Source: Halieaceae bacterium UBA4452 (GTDB lineage: Bacteria > Pseudomonadota > Gammaproteobacteria > Pseudomonadales > Halieaceae). Taken from it: 64,000 nt of DNA. Under the pieces are notes generated by a model that did not search any database, was not told the DNA's origin, and saw only the letters and a list, made by a program, of their open reading frames with translations. The position numbers were made by a program, and so were the translations under genes. The stretch covers positions 3,517-67,516 of the forward strand of contig DGPA01000030.1 in NCBI GenBank assembly GCA_002389505.1, read 5' to 3'. This document shows, in pieces, positions 1 to 8,637 of this stretch. The number at the start of each line of letters is the position of its first letter. Position 1 is the first letter of the stretch.

Positions 1-179
1 CCTGGCAAATCAACCGATAACACGTTCCAATGCAGTCGCGAAAAATGACGGGCAAATAGCGTCCATACACCATGATCGAAGCCAGCGCCGTGCACAAAGG
101 TCACGCTGGGTTTATCGGGGTCAGGCGCTTTGTTGTTGGTGTAAATATAGACTTCAGCATCTGCGACCTGCACCCTCAC
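1..179 (-). CDS. alpha/beta hydrolase, N-terminal fragment
   Basis: Reading the minus strand from a GTG at 179 gives 59 residues that run off the window edge. They show the start of an alpha/beta hydrolase fold: a short strand pair, then VTFVHGAGFDHGVW, which is the oxyanion-hole HG-x-G segment, then WNVLSVDLPG, the usual strand and loop before the nucleophile helix. The nucleophile and catalytic acid lie outside the window. The GTG shares four bases (GTGA) with the stop of the upstream metY, so the two are probably translationally coupled. Substrate unknown. The fold call is fairly secure, the start less so, because another GTG lies two codons in. Confidence 0.75.
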   Translation of the reverse strand, partial: MRVQVADAEVYIYTNNKAPDPDKPSVTFVHGAGFDHGVWTLFARHFSRLHWNVLSVDLP

Positions 180-1495
180 GAGGCACCCTCCTCAGCGGCT
201 AGGGTTTTTTCGGCCGCGCGCAGAGCGCCTTTTAAATCAGCCAGCAAATCATTGCTGTCCTCAAGGCCAATAGACAGCCTAATGGATCCCTCACCAATCC
301 CCGCAGCAGCTAGTGCAGCCTCATCCATACGAAAGTGGGTGGTGCTGGCCGGATGAATCACCAGCGATTTAGCGTCGCCGACATTGGCGAGGTGCGAGAA
401 CAGTGATAGGGCGTTGACAAAAGCAATCCCCGCCTCTCGCCCTCCGCAAATTTCAAAGGTAAATACGGCGCTGGCACCTTTTGGGAGAAGCTCTTTAGCG
501 AGGCCATGATCGGGGTGACTCGGCAAAATGGGGTGGGAAACACTTTTCACCATAGGATGGTCGCTCAGAAAATCGATGACCGAGGACGTGTTCTCTATAT
601 GGCGCTGCATGCGTACGCCCAAGGTTTCCATACCTTGCAAAATATAAAAAGCACTGGTTGGACTTTGGCACGCACCGAAATCACGCAATCCTTCCTTTCG
701 TGCGCGGGCAATAAAAGCCGCTGGGCCAAACTCTTCAGTAAACACTAAATCATGAAAGCCCGAGTAAGGCTCAGTCAGTTGCGGAAACTTCCCCGAGTCG
801 TCCCAATCGAACCGTCCACCGTCGACCAGTAGACCGCCTATAACAATACCGTGGCCACTTAAAAACTTGGTCGCCGAATGCATAATAATATCGGCGCCCA
901 ACTCAAAGGGCTTGATCAAATAAGGCGTGGTAAAAGTCGAATCAACCATCAACGGTATCTTGGCCTGATGGGCTATAGCCGCCACCTTGGGGATATTGAG
1001 AACATCGAGACCAGGATTACCCACGGTTTCACCAAAAATTAACCGAGTATTGGGCTGAATAGCCGACTGCAGTTCGTCAAGGTTACGTGCATCCACAAAG
1101 GTCGCGGTAATGCCAAATCGGGGCAGCGTATAGGCCAACAGGTTATGGCTTCCGCCGTAAAGCGCGCTGGAGGCGACAATGTGAGAACCCGCATCCATAA
1201 TCGTCATGATGGCCAGTTGCAGGGCCGCTTGACCGCTGGCGGTGGCTATAGCCCCAACGCCCCCCTCCAATGCTGAAATGCGCTCTTCCAGCACCGCTGT
1301 CGTCGGATTGCTGAGCCGCGAATAAACATGCCCGGGCCTCTCCATGTTAAACAGGGCCGCAGCATAGTCAGAATCTGGGAAACAATAGGCAGCGGTTTGA
1401 TAAATGGGTGTCGCTCTCGCCCCGGTGGCGGGGTCTGGCTTACCCCCCGCATGGAGAGCGAGAGTATCTAGTTCGGCCGGGGAGAAGTCTTTCAC
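176..1495 (-). CDS. metY: O-acetylhomoserine sulfhydrylase (MetY-type PLP enzyme)
   Basis: A 439-residue cytoplasmic PLP enzyme of the Cys/Met metabolism family. MetY makes homocysteine, or methionine from methanethiol, using O-acetyl- or O-succinylhomoserine. The N-terminal TLALHAGGKPDPATGARATPIYQT and the lysine motif SATKFLSGHG (PLP Schiff-base lysine near residue 210) are typical, and the length fits MetY (about 430) better than MetB/MetC (about 390). The start is a GTG behind AAGGA with a nine-base spacer. It shares GTGA with the next gene, an alpha/beta hydrolase, suggesting a small operon. Which acyl-homoserine it uses cannot be told from the sequence. Confidence 0.9.
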   Translation of the reverse strand: MKDFSPAELDTLALHAGGKPDPATGARATPIYQTAAYCFPDSDYAAALFNMERPGHVYSRLSNPTTAVLEERISALEGGVGAIATASGQAALQLAIMTIMDAGSHIVASSALYGGSHNLLAYTLPRFGITATFVDARNLDELQSAIQPNTRLIFGETVGNPGLDVLNIPKVAAIAHQAKIPLMVDSTFTTPYLIKPFELGADIIMHSATKFLSGHGIVIGGLLVDGGRFDWDDSGKFPQLTEPYSGFHDLVFTEEFGPAAFIARARKEGLRDFGACQSPTSAFYILQGMETLGVRMQRHIENTSSVIDFLSDHPMVKSVSHPILPSHPDHGLAKELLPKGASAVFTFEICGGREAGIAFVNALSLFSHLANVGDAKSLVIHPASTTHFRMDEAALAAAGIGEGSIRLSIGLEDSNDLLADLKGALRAAEKTLAAEEGAS

Positions 1496-1576
1496 TCGAT
1501 AGTTTCCTTGCAGCGTACTGACGTCAACGGATGGATTTTACGCGGGTTTCGGTAGCAATGGCGATGCTGGCGGGGC

Positions 1577-1927
1577 TCAAACGACCTCAGCTTTGGGATT
1601 GGCTCCCCACTGATTTTCCTCACCGCTGTCTAACAGTAAAAATACCAGCAACACAATGCCGCCCACCACTGGAATGCAACTCACTAAGCTCCACCAACCC
1701 GAACGATTGGTATCGTGTAAACGGCGGAACAAGACCGCGATGCTGGGAATGAGTAGGCCAAGCATCACCACAATCGTGAAAAGCGGTATGCCAATGATAG
1801 CGTCAATCACCGATCCAACCATTGCTGAAATAAAATAGAACAATGAAAAAAACCAGTACTCAGCGCGACGCGCGCGGCCGCTAAAATTGGCATAGTTATC
1901 TGTAATTGCACTCAGAAAATAGTCCAT
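1577..1927 (-). CDS. DUF805 family inner-membrane protein
   Basis: A 116-residue membrane protein. It begins MDYFLSAITDNYANFSGRAR, then RAEYWFFSLF, the sequence pattern typical of DUF805 (YhaH/YhaI-like) proteins. Three or four hydrophobic segments follow, with the family motif RRLHDTNRSGWW in the second half. The start ATG follows a strong GGGAGG Shine-Dalgarno. The family's function is unknown. It stands alone between metY and a sulfatase gene and shows no sign of disruption. Confidence 0.85.
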   Translation of the reverse strand: MDYFLSAITDNYANFSGRARRAEYWFFSLFYFISAMVGSVIDAIIGIPLFTIVVMLGLLIPSIAVLFRRLHDTNRSGWWSLVSCIPVVGGIVLLVFLLLDSGEENQWGANPKAEVV

Positions 1928-2048
1928 CAGGTTTGGCCTCCCTTTTTAGCCTATCGGGCGCTGGGAAATCACAGCCCTACGCTTTTTGTATCCCACAATA
2001 ATATGTCATGCGGGCTCAATGATAACGTAGAACACCATCAATTCCCGT

Positions 2049-4034
2049 TTAGGGCGTCACAATAGCAAACACTTCATCCGCGGGATCTAACAGTGAGAAA
2101 AATCGCAGCAGGTCGATGCTAGATCCCTCAACCGATACGTCCTCTGAAAACAGCGTCTCTCGAAGCCCTGCCTTGCCAACAATTAGCCGTATGAACAAAT
2201 CATGGCTGATGCGAAGGGTGGCGTTGGGGTCATCCGCAAGAGTCCCCGATCGGCTGTGCAGCACCGCATTGTAGAGCTCAAGGGTATAGTCCTGAGCGAC
2301 GTCAGTGAATATGACGTTAAAGGTGAGCACTTCGCCATCGGCTCTGCCGCCATTCACCAGAGTGGCAACGACCCGCATAAATTCCTCAATAGGGACCGCG
2401 CGCAGTAACTGCTCCGCGTTGGCAAATCCTATACCTCGCTTCGGCGCTCCCTGACGCAACTCGAGGGCCGCGGTTAAATAAACATCGCGCCAGGGGCCGG
2501 ACTCCGCCTGATAACCGAGCTGATCATAACTCTGTGCCAACAGCGTTTTCGCGGCTAGGTGATCTGGCTCAGCGAACACTACATGATTGAGTAACTCGGC
2601 TACCCAGCGATAATCGCCCTCATCGTAAGCTTCCTGAGCAAGCATCACCACCGCATCTGCACCCCCCATGGCCGTTACGTAACGCGGCGCAGATTGAACC
2701 GCAGGCAAGGGATCAAGGTGCGCAGGGTTGCCGTCATACCACCCAAAATAGCGCTGATACACTGCTTTGGCATTGTGTTTTAGGGTACCGTAATAGCCGC
2801 GATTTGAAGCGCTAGTGCGCAGTGTTTCAGGAAACTCAAGCGCCTCGGCTATTTCTGCGGGCGACTGACCTAAGGAGGCCAAGCGCAGGGTTTGGTCGTG
2901 GATGTAACGGTAACTGTCGCGCTGCTTTTCAAGAAAATCAATCACCTTTGCATTGCCCCACAGCGGCCAGTGATGGCTGCCAAAATAGACGTCTGCGCTG
3001 CCAAACAGGGTTAACGCGTCATCAATATGCTGACTCCAGCTCAGTGCATCGCGCACTTTCGCTCCGCGTAGCGTATAAAGATTATGCAGCGTTCGTGACA
3101 CCAGCTCTGCGCCACAAAATGCCTTTTTTTCCGGCAAGTAAAATGTCAGCTCCGCTGGCGCCTCAGAGTTTTCAGCGTTCTGGAAAATGAACGCCACGCC
3201 ATCAATCTGCAGCTGTTCCCCCGTGTTGGCAATAATTCGAGTGGGCGTTGCGATGCCCGCACTACCCTGTGCGGGCGATTTTCCCAATCCGGAGTCAACG
3301 TGTCCTCTGGGAGATCGCTCAAGTTGGTTACCAAACATGTACATTGAACGTCGACCCATGGTGCGACCCGCAAGCATATTTTCACGGGTGGCCTCTGCCA
3401 TAAACCCGACAGGTGCAATAATCTCTGTACTACCGTCTGACTCAAGCACCGCCGTTACACCACCGAAATGGTCAATATGCGAATGGGTCAAAATAACGGC
3501 GCTGACTGGCTTGGCCTCCACATGCTCAAAAGCAAAGGCCAAAGCGGCAGCAGCCGTTTCTCGTGTGGTCAGGGGGTCCACCACAATCCAGCCCCGCTGA
3601 CCTTCAATAAGCGTCATATTGGCAAGATCAAAACCACGGATTTGGTACACGCCCTCCGTGACCTCAAAGAGTCCGGTGAGATTGTTCAATTGCGCCTGAC
3701 GCCATAGGCTGGGGTTAACACTGGCCGGGGCAGGCCCGGTAATAAAATCGTAGGTCGGCCGATCCCAAACGACCGATCCATCACTCATGGTAATGACTAA
3801 AGACTGCGGTTCAGCTATGAGTCCACGACGGGCATCTTCGGCATCCTCCGGGTCCAGCAAAAAGCTGTCATCGGCAAGCCGATTATTAAGCGCTGCAGTA
3901 AAACTTGTCGGCGCGGAATTGCCTTGATTACCCGGCGCTGAGCTTTCAGGCGTAGGACTCTTCGTACAGGACAGCAACAGACCGGCGAGCAATAGCACAG
4001 CCATTTTTTCACCGGGAATAGCGAATCGCATCAT
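2049..4034 (-). CDS. alkylsulfatase of the SdsA1 type, lipoprotein
   Basis: A 661-residue metallo-beta-lactamase-fold alkylsulfatase. Family members hydrolyse primary alkyl sulfates such as dodecyl sulfate to alcohol and sulfate with two zinc ions. The zinc motif THSHIDHFGG is at residues 183-192, and a further ligand lies in FYLPEKKAFCGAE with YFGSHHWPLWG beyond it. A middle helical domain (about 410-530) matches the dimerisation domain and the last 120 residues match the SCP2-like C-terminal domain. Unusually the N-terminus has a lipobox, AGLLLSC, with Cys23, so the enzyme should be anchored in a membrane. It is divergent from an Old Yellow Enzyme gene across about 100 bases. Substrate range is inferred from the family. 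Confidence 0.85.
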   Translation of the reverse strand: MMRFAIPGEKMAVLLLAGLLLSCTKSPTPESSAPGNQGNSAPTSFTAALNNRLADDSFLLDPEDAEDARRGLIAEPQSLVITMSDGSVVWDRPTYDFITGPAPASVNPSLWRQAQLNNLTGLFEVTEGVYQIRGFDLANMTLIEGQRGWIVVDPLTTRETAAAALAFAFEHVEAKPVSAVILTHSHIDHFGGVTAVLESDGSTEIIAPVGFMAEATRENMLAGRTMGRRSMYMFGNQLERSPRGHVDSGLGKSPAQGSAGIATPTRIIANTGEQLQIDGVAFIFQNAENSEAPAELTFYLPEKKAFCGAELVSRTLHNLYTLRGAKVRDALSWSQHIDDALTLFGSADVYFGSHHWPLWGNAKVIDFLEKQRDSYRYIHDQTLRLASLGQSPAEIAEALEFPETLRTSASNRGYYGTLKHNAKAVYQRYFGWYDGNPAHLDPLPAVQSAPRYVTAMGGADAVVMLAQEAYDEGDYRWVAELLNHVVFAEPDHLAAKTLLAQSYDQLGYQAESGPWRDVYLTAALELRQGAPKRGIGFANAEQLLRAVPIEEFMRVVATLVNGGRADGEVLTFNVIFTDVAQDYTLELYNAVLHSRSGTLADDPNATLRISHDLFIRLIVGKAGLRETLFSEDVSVEGSSIDLLRFFSLLDPADEVFAIVTP

Positions 4035-4138
4035 AGGGAACCGGTCCTTTTTAGCGGTTGATCGCCGCAGGCATCATTGGGAATTACGCTTTTAACGTGG
4101 TAAAACGCCCCTCCATGATAACGTAAAGGCCAAACACT

Positions 4139-5425
4139 ATGCTTGCAGACCCACTGACCCTCCCCTGCGGCGCGCAACTCAAAAACCGCATCTGCAAGGC
4201 GGCGATGACTGAAGGCCTCGCGACGGCTCAAGGTGTACCCACACCAGCACTGCACCGTCTATACGGCGCCTGGAGTGATGGTGGTGCAGGCTTGTTGTTA
4301 TCAGGAAACGTTCAAATAGACGCCGATCATTTGGAGCGACCAGGAAACGTCGTTATTGACCGGGAACCGGACGAAGCCATGCGCGCAGCCTGCACCCAGT
4401 GGACCCAGGCTGGAACCCGCAACGGCAACCACTTTTGGGCGCAGATCAGTCATGCGGGACGGCAAACGCAAAAAATGGTGAACCCACATCCCAAAGCACC
4501 CTCGGCGGTGAAGCTTGGCTTGCCGGGAGGCCAATTTGGTGAGCCTGTGGCAATGACCGAGGACGATATTGCCGCGGTGATCGACGGGTTTGATCGCTGT
4601 ATTGGACTGTGTAAGGAGGTCGGCTTCACCGGCGTGCAAATCCATGCGGCGCACGGTTACCTACTGTCGCAGTTCTTGAGTCCTCGAAGTAACCAGCGTA
4701 CCGATCAGTGGGGCGGCAGCTTAGAAAATCGAGCGCGCTTACTGCTGAGCATAGTGGCGCGTGCGCGTAAAACCGTGGGGCCTAACTTCCCCATTTCGGT
4801 CAAACTCAATAGCGCCGACTTCCAACGGGGCGGCTTCGAGTTCACCGACAGCCTGCAAGTAGCCCAATGGTTAGAAGCCGCTTCAGTCGATTTACTGGAA
4901 ATTTCAGGTGGGACCTATGAACAGCCTAAGCTACTCAATTTAGAGGGCTTGGAACCCGTTGCAGAACAAGCTGTGGCCGAATCAACCCGCGCGCGGGAAG
5001 CCTATTTTGTCGATTTCGCCCAAGCCATGCACCAGCAGGTCACTATGCCACTGATGGTTACGGGTGGTTTACGCCAGAAAGCCGCTATGACCGAGGCGCT
5101 AAGCTCTGGTAGCGCCGATGTCATAGGCATTGGCCGCCCCATGTGTGTCATGACCGACGCACCCACACAGCTTCTCAACGGCCTTGAGGAATTACCGCGC
5201 TACGAAAATCAAATCTCCCTATTACCAACGTGGCTGAAATGGTTAGAGCGCATAGATCTGGTTCGCACGACAGCCGCTTTTGCGACTCAGTACTGGTTCT
5301 ATGAGCAAATTACGCTGATTGGACGTACCGGCTCACCCAGTCAAACCCTGAGTGTCTTTAGCGCGACCAAACAACAAATGCGGGAAGCGAGTATGCTGGT
5401 GAGCGCAGCAAAAGCCCTGCGCTAA
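4139..5425 (+). CDS. NADH:flavin oxidoreductase, Old Yellow Enzyme family
   Basis: A 428-residue FMN-dependent TIM-barrel enzyme that would reduce activated C=C bonds with NAD(P)H. The barrel starts with NRICKAAMTEGLA. The active-site histidine segment HAAHGYLLSQFLSP spans residues 169-182, followed by the family signature RTDQWGGSLENRAR. FMN-phosphate binding is visible in VTGGLRQ and DVIGIGRPMC. A C-terminal extension of about 55 residues follows the barrel and has no recognised domain. There is no iron-sulfur or second FAD domain, so it is a short-chain OYE rather than a 2,4-dienoyl-CoA reductase. It is followed after 33 bases by a MOSC gene. The true electrophile is unknown. Confidence 0.88.
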   Translation: MLADPLTLPCGAQLKNRICKAAMTEGLATAQGVPTPALHRLYGAWSDGGAGLLLSGNVQIDADHLERPGNVVIDREPDEAMRAACTQWTQAGTRNGNHFWAQISHAGRQTQKMVNPHPKAPSAVKLGLPGGQFGEPVAMTEDDIAAVIDGFDRCIGLCKEVGFTGVQIHAAHGYLLSQFLSPRSNQRTDQWGGSLENRARLLLSIVARARKTVGPNFPISVKLNSADFQRGGFEFTDSLQVAQWLEAASVDLLEISGGTYEQPKLLNLEGLEPVAEQAVAESTRAREAYFVDFAQAMHQQVTMPLMVTGGLRQKAAMTEALSSGSADVIGIGRPMCVMTDAPTQLLNGLEELPRYENQISLLPTWLKWLERIDLVRTTAAFATQYWFYEQITLIGRTGSPSQTLSVFSATKQQMREASMLVSAAKALR

Positions 5426-5458
5426 TTCCTCCAGCCACATCAATAGAGGGGTACAACC

Positions 5459-6313
5459 GTGACGCAGTTATCTCAGGCATCAGTACTCGAACTTCATCGC
5501 TACCCGGTGAAGTCAATGATGGGCGAATCCATCACGGCCGTTGAAATCACCGACAATGGCTTCAAGGGCGATCGTATACTGGCGCTGCGTGATGAAGTTC
5601 GTGGCGGCATACGCGGCGCAAAAAAAATCCCCCAGCTCATGACATTTAGTGCGCGAACGGAAGAGACAGTCAGACCCAGCGCTAGAATCACAGCACCGTC
5701 CGGGGAGACCCTGCTCAGCACGGCTACTGACATCAATGACTGGTTATCTGCTGAATTAGGCCACCCGGTATCGTTGTGGCCATTGCTACCGGCGGCGCAG
5801 CTTGAACACTACCGGCGGGGTGCGCCCGACAGCGACGACATGGAACAAGAACTCCGAGCGCTGTTCGGTCGGCTGCCCCAGGAACCTTTACCCGATTTGA
5901 GTTTATTCGCGGAGGTACTGGAATTCGAATCCCCTCCAGGCACTTATTTCGACGCGTTTCCCCTGAATTTACTGTCCCGGCAATCCTTGATGAGTATCGC
6001 AGCGACGAATGCCACTCAACAATTTGATAGTCGACGCTTTCGACCAAATATCCTCATTGATCTTCCCGATATCGCCCATCCTTACCCTGAAACCACCCTC
6101 ACAGGGCAACAACTGCGCATTGGCGATAGCATTATTGAGTTTGTCGGTGCCTGTCCACGCTGCTCTATGACCACCCACGGTTTCGCAGACTTGCCCAAAG
6201 ACACCGGCATTATGCGAACATTGGTAGAGCAGACCGAGGGCAATTTAGGCTGCTACGCTAAGGTTATCCAGCCCGGTACTATTCGCTGTAACGATGCGAT
6301 ATCTTTGGCATAG
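5459..6313 (+). CDS. MOSC domain protein
   Basis: A 284-residue protein of the MOSC family, related to the molybdenum-cofactor sulfurase C-terminal domain and to mARC/YiiM/YcbX-type proteins. The MOSC_N beta-barrel begins ELHRYPVKSM at residues 11-20. The MOSC domain carries the RRFRPNILI segment around residue 192 and the GACPRC loop with Cys232 and Cys235, where the family binds the molybdenum cofactor. No ferredoxin domain is fused, unlike YcbX. The GTG start lies behind a GAGGGG Shine-Dalgarno. It sits between OYE and P450 genes on the same strand, which fits a detoxification or redox-conversion set. Confidence 0.87.
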   Translation: MTQLSQASVLELHRYPVKSMMGESITAVEITDNGFKGDRILALRDEVRGGIRGAKKIPQLMTFSARTEETVRPSARITAPSGETLLSTATDINDWLSAELGHPVSLWPLLPAAQLEHYRRGAPDSDDMEQELRALFGRLPQEPLPDLSLFAEVLEFESPPGTYFDAFPLNLLSRQSLMSIAATNATQQFDSRRFRPNILIDLPDIAHPYPETTLTGQQLRIGDSIIEFVGACPRCSMTTHGFADLPKDTGIMRTLVEQTEGNLGCYAKVIQPGTIRCNDAISLA

Positions 6314-6407
6314 ATGAGGTCGTTGAAACGGCACTGCGTACCAGCACTAGCAGTGGCTACTCACCGCGATCTCTTACCAACATAAAGACCTGTCAGGAGT
6401 AACTACA

Positions 6408-7787
6408 ATGGCCTCTTCGGCGACACTGAACAGCTCGGATTTGTCCAGTCCAGAGCAGCGCTACCAGACGCTAGCAGAGCCCCGCTTTGCCGACCTGGCC
6501 CATATTCCAGGGCCACCGGAAAGTCGCAGAAGTATGCTGTATATGTACCGGGTTATGCGCGATCCACTGCACTTTAGCTGGCAGGGTTTTCATGAGTATG
6601 GCCCCGTCAGCCGGGGCATGAACTTCAGCGGCTGGGGCGTCACCCTTGTCGGACCCGAGGCACAAGAACTGATATTAGTGAATCGTGACGAGATCGTCTC
6701 GTCGGAGCAAGGTTGGCACACGGTCCTGTATCAACTATTTCCCAAGGGCTTAATGCTCATGGACAATCCCCAGCATCGCAACCATCGGCGGGCCTTGTCA
6801 GTGGCTTTCAAGGCTGAACCCATGCGCCATTACTTTGGCGGCTTGCAGCGAGGCATAGCCCGCGGTCTCCAGCAGTGGGGCACTCAATTGAAGTTTTATC
6901 CCGCCATTAAACAGCTGACCCTAGATCTCGCCGGTGATGCCTTTCTAGGCCTTCCATGGGGACCTGAAGCCCAGCGTATCAATACCGCGTTTATCGATAT
7001 GGTGCAGGCGTCAGTCACCGTCATTCGCAAACCTATTTGGGGAAGCCCCATGTGGCGAGGGGTGCGGGGGAGACAATTACTCTGTGAATTTTTCCAGACT
7101 GAAATTCCAAAACGACGTGGCAGTGATGGCGACGATTTTTTTAGCCAATTTTGTAATGCCCGCAATGATGCCGGTGAGCTGCTGTCCGATCAGGAAGTCA
7201 TTGATCATATGAATTTCCTGATGATGGCAGCACACGATACGCTCACCTCATCGTTCACATCCGCCGTCTACTTTTTAGCCGCTAACCCCCAGTGGATGAG
7301 CTGGGCCTGTGAGGAAGTCGATAAGCATCCCGACATTTGCTACGACAACTTAGACGACTTTGAGCGCCTGGAAATGGTCTTCAAGGAAGCCATGCGGCTC
7401 AATCCGCCCGTGCCCATTATCCCACGACGCGCATTAAAACCGATCAGTTTTGGCGGCTACGATATTCCCGCCGGTAGTATGGTCAGCCTTAACCCTATGC
7501 TCACCCACCGGCTACCCGAGCTGTGGGATGAACCTGAGGTATTCAACCCCGAGCGCTTTACTACCGAGGAAAATCGCAAGCGACACCGCTACACCTATAT
7601 ACCCTATGGCGGTGGCGCTCATATGTGCTTGGGATTACATTTTGCCTACATGCAGGCGAAGGTGTTTTTGCATGCCTTACTTAGGGAGCGTCGACCCAGT
7701 CTTGAGCCAGGTTATGAACCCAATTGGGCGCGTTTCCCCATTGTCAGACCCCGAGACAAGCTGCCCATCCAGCTCAATCGTCGCTGA
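6408..7787 (+). CDS. cytochrome P450
   Basis: A 459-residue soluble bacterial P450 that would insert oxygen into an unknown substrate. Landmarks are the I-helix AAHDTLTS (274-281; here H-D-T replaces the usual acid-threonine pair context), the K-helix E-x-x-R at E327-R330, the aromatic PERF region near 381, and the heme loop YGGGAHMCLG with thiolate Cys407. The start ATG follows CAGGAG. No ferredoxin or reductase gene is adjacent, so its electron donor must be encoded elsewhere. The preceding OYE and MOSC genes are on the same strand, but a 94-base gap separates the P450 from them. The stop codon lies inside a perfect hairpin (see 7783-7802). Confidence 0.93.
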   Translation: MASSATLNSSDLSSPEQRYQTLAEPRFADLAHIPGPPESRRSMLYMYRVMRDPLHFSWQGFHEYGPVSRGMNFSGWGVTLVGPEAQELILVNRDEIVSSEQGWHTVLYQLFPKGLMLMDNPQHRNHRRALSVAFKAEPMRHYFGGLQRGIARGLQQWGTQLKFYPAIKQLTLDLAGDAFLGLPWGPEAQRINTAFIDMVQASVTVIRKPIWGSPMWRGVRGRQLLCEFFQTEIPKRRGSDGDDFFSQFCNARNDAGELLSDQEVIDHMNFLMMAAHDTLTSSFTSAVYFLAANPQWMSWACEEVDKHPDICYDNLDDFERLEMVFKEAMRLNPPVPIIPRRALKPISFGGYDIPAGSMVSLNPMLTHRLPELWDEPEVFNPERFTTEENRKRHRYTYIPYGGGAHMCLGLHFAYMQAKVFLHALLRERRPSLEPGYEPNWARFPIVRPRDKLPIQLNRR

Positions 7788-7802
7788 GCCATAATGCTCA
7801 GC
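7783..7802 (+). other. perfect hairpin spanning the P450 stop codon
   Basis: GCTGAGC (7783-7789) and GCTCAGC (7796-7802) form a perfect seven-base stem with a six-base loop. The P450 stop codon TGA lies in the 5' arm. No T-run follows, so this is not a standard terminator. The 3' arm overlaps a second possible stem (CTAGTCGC with GCGACCTAG, one bulge) just downstream. It may stabilise the mRNA 3' end or reduce read-through into the NRDE gene; that role is inferred. Confidence 0.4.
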
Positions 7803-7869
7803 TAGTCGCCCAACGCGCGGTGCGACCTAGCACAGCCGCAGGGGGAGAAAACACTTAAGGATAGGCAGT

Positions 7870-8637
7870 ATGTGTCTGCTCGGTATTGCTTTGCATCAGT
7901 TCGAGGACTATCCGGTGGTCATAGTGTCAAATCGCGATGAATTTCATGATCGACCAACGAGTCCGCTGCATCAATGGCCTGATAGTCCCACCCTAATAGC
8001 TGGCAGAGATAATCAAGCCGGTGGCACCTGGTTGGGCATATCGACAACGGGTCGTCTCGCTGCGGTTACTAATCTCAGGGGTTACCCCGCCGCATCCAGT
8101 AGCGGTCCCTCGCGAGGACGACTGGTGACCGACTTCCTCACTAGCACCCAGCCAGTCTGCCAATGGATTGACAGCATGCGAGTACAGGCCAAGCAGTTTG
8201 CCGGCTTTAACCTATTGCTGAGCGATGACGGGAAGACCTTTGTGGTATTCAGTAACCTTAATCGGCAGGAGACTCTCACGCCGGGTATACACAGCCTAGC
8301 GAATGGCTTCATTGAGGACGATTGGCCAAAAGAGCAGCGCCTCCGACAGTCGCTGGCGGCGCTGCCACAGGCGGATAATATCGACGCTCTTCGAACGCTG
8401 ATTGAGGATAGCCGGCCAACGGATGACGCCTTGCTGCCTGAGACGGGTATTGGACTGAGCTTGGAGCGTCAATTGTCGCCGCAGCTTATTATTGGCGATA
8501 GTTACGGCACGCGCTCTACCGCCGTGGTCCGCATCGATCGCAGTGGACAGGTCGATTTCACGGAGTTCACACGGGCAATTGATGGGCGGGTATTGACGCA
8601 AACGTCCCTGAATTCTGGCTCGATTGCCCATGGCTGA
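7870..8637 (+). CDS. NRDE family protein (TANGO2-like)
   Basis: A 255-residue protein with the family's defining start: Met-Cys (Cys2), then the NRDE tetrad at residues 21-24, and the GRD and GGTWLGIS segments near 44-58 and NLRGYP further on. The family resembles Ntn-type hydrolases in having an N-terminal Cys, and eukaryotic TANGO2 members are linked to lipid and heme handling, but a reaction is not established. The ATG is preceded by AAGGA with eight-base spacing. Its 3' end overlaps the phosphopantetheinyl transferase start by eight bases, so the two are co-translated. Confidence 0.85.
   Translation: MCLLGIALHQFEDYPVVIVSNRDEFHDRPTSPLHQWPDSPTLIAGRDNQAGGTWLGISTTGRLAAVTNLRGYPAASSSGPSRGRLVTDFLTSTQPVCQWIDSMRVQAKQFAGFNLLLSDDGKTFVVFSNLNRQETLTPGIHSLANGFIEDDWPKEQRLRQSLAALPQADNIDALRTLIEDSRPTDDALLPETGIGLSLERQLSPQLIIGDSYGTRSTAVVRIDRSGQVDFTEFTRAIDGRVLTQTSLNSGSIAHG

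Noticed and set aside
2019..4125. Eleven-base direct repeat ATGATAACGTA at 2019-2029 and 4115-4125
   Set aside because: Two copies of an 11-mer flanking one gene may be chance, and no further copies or symmetry were seen.
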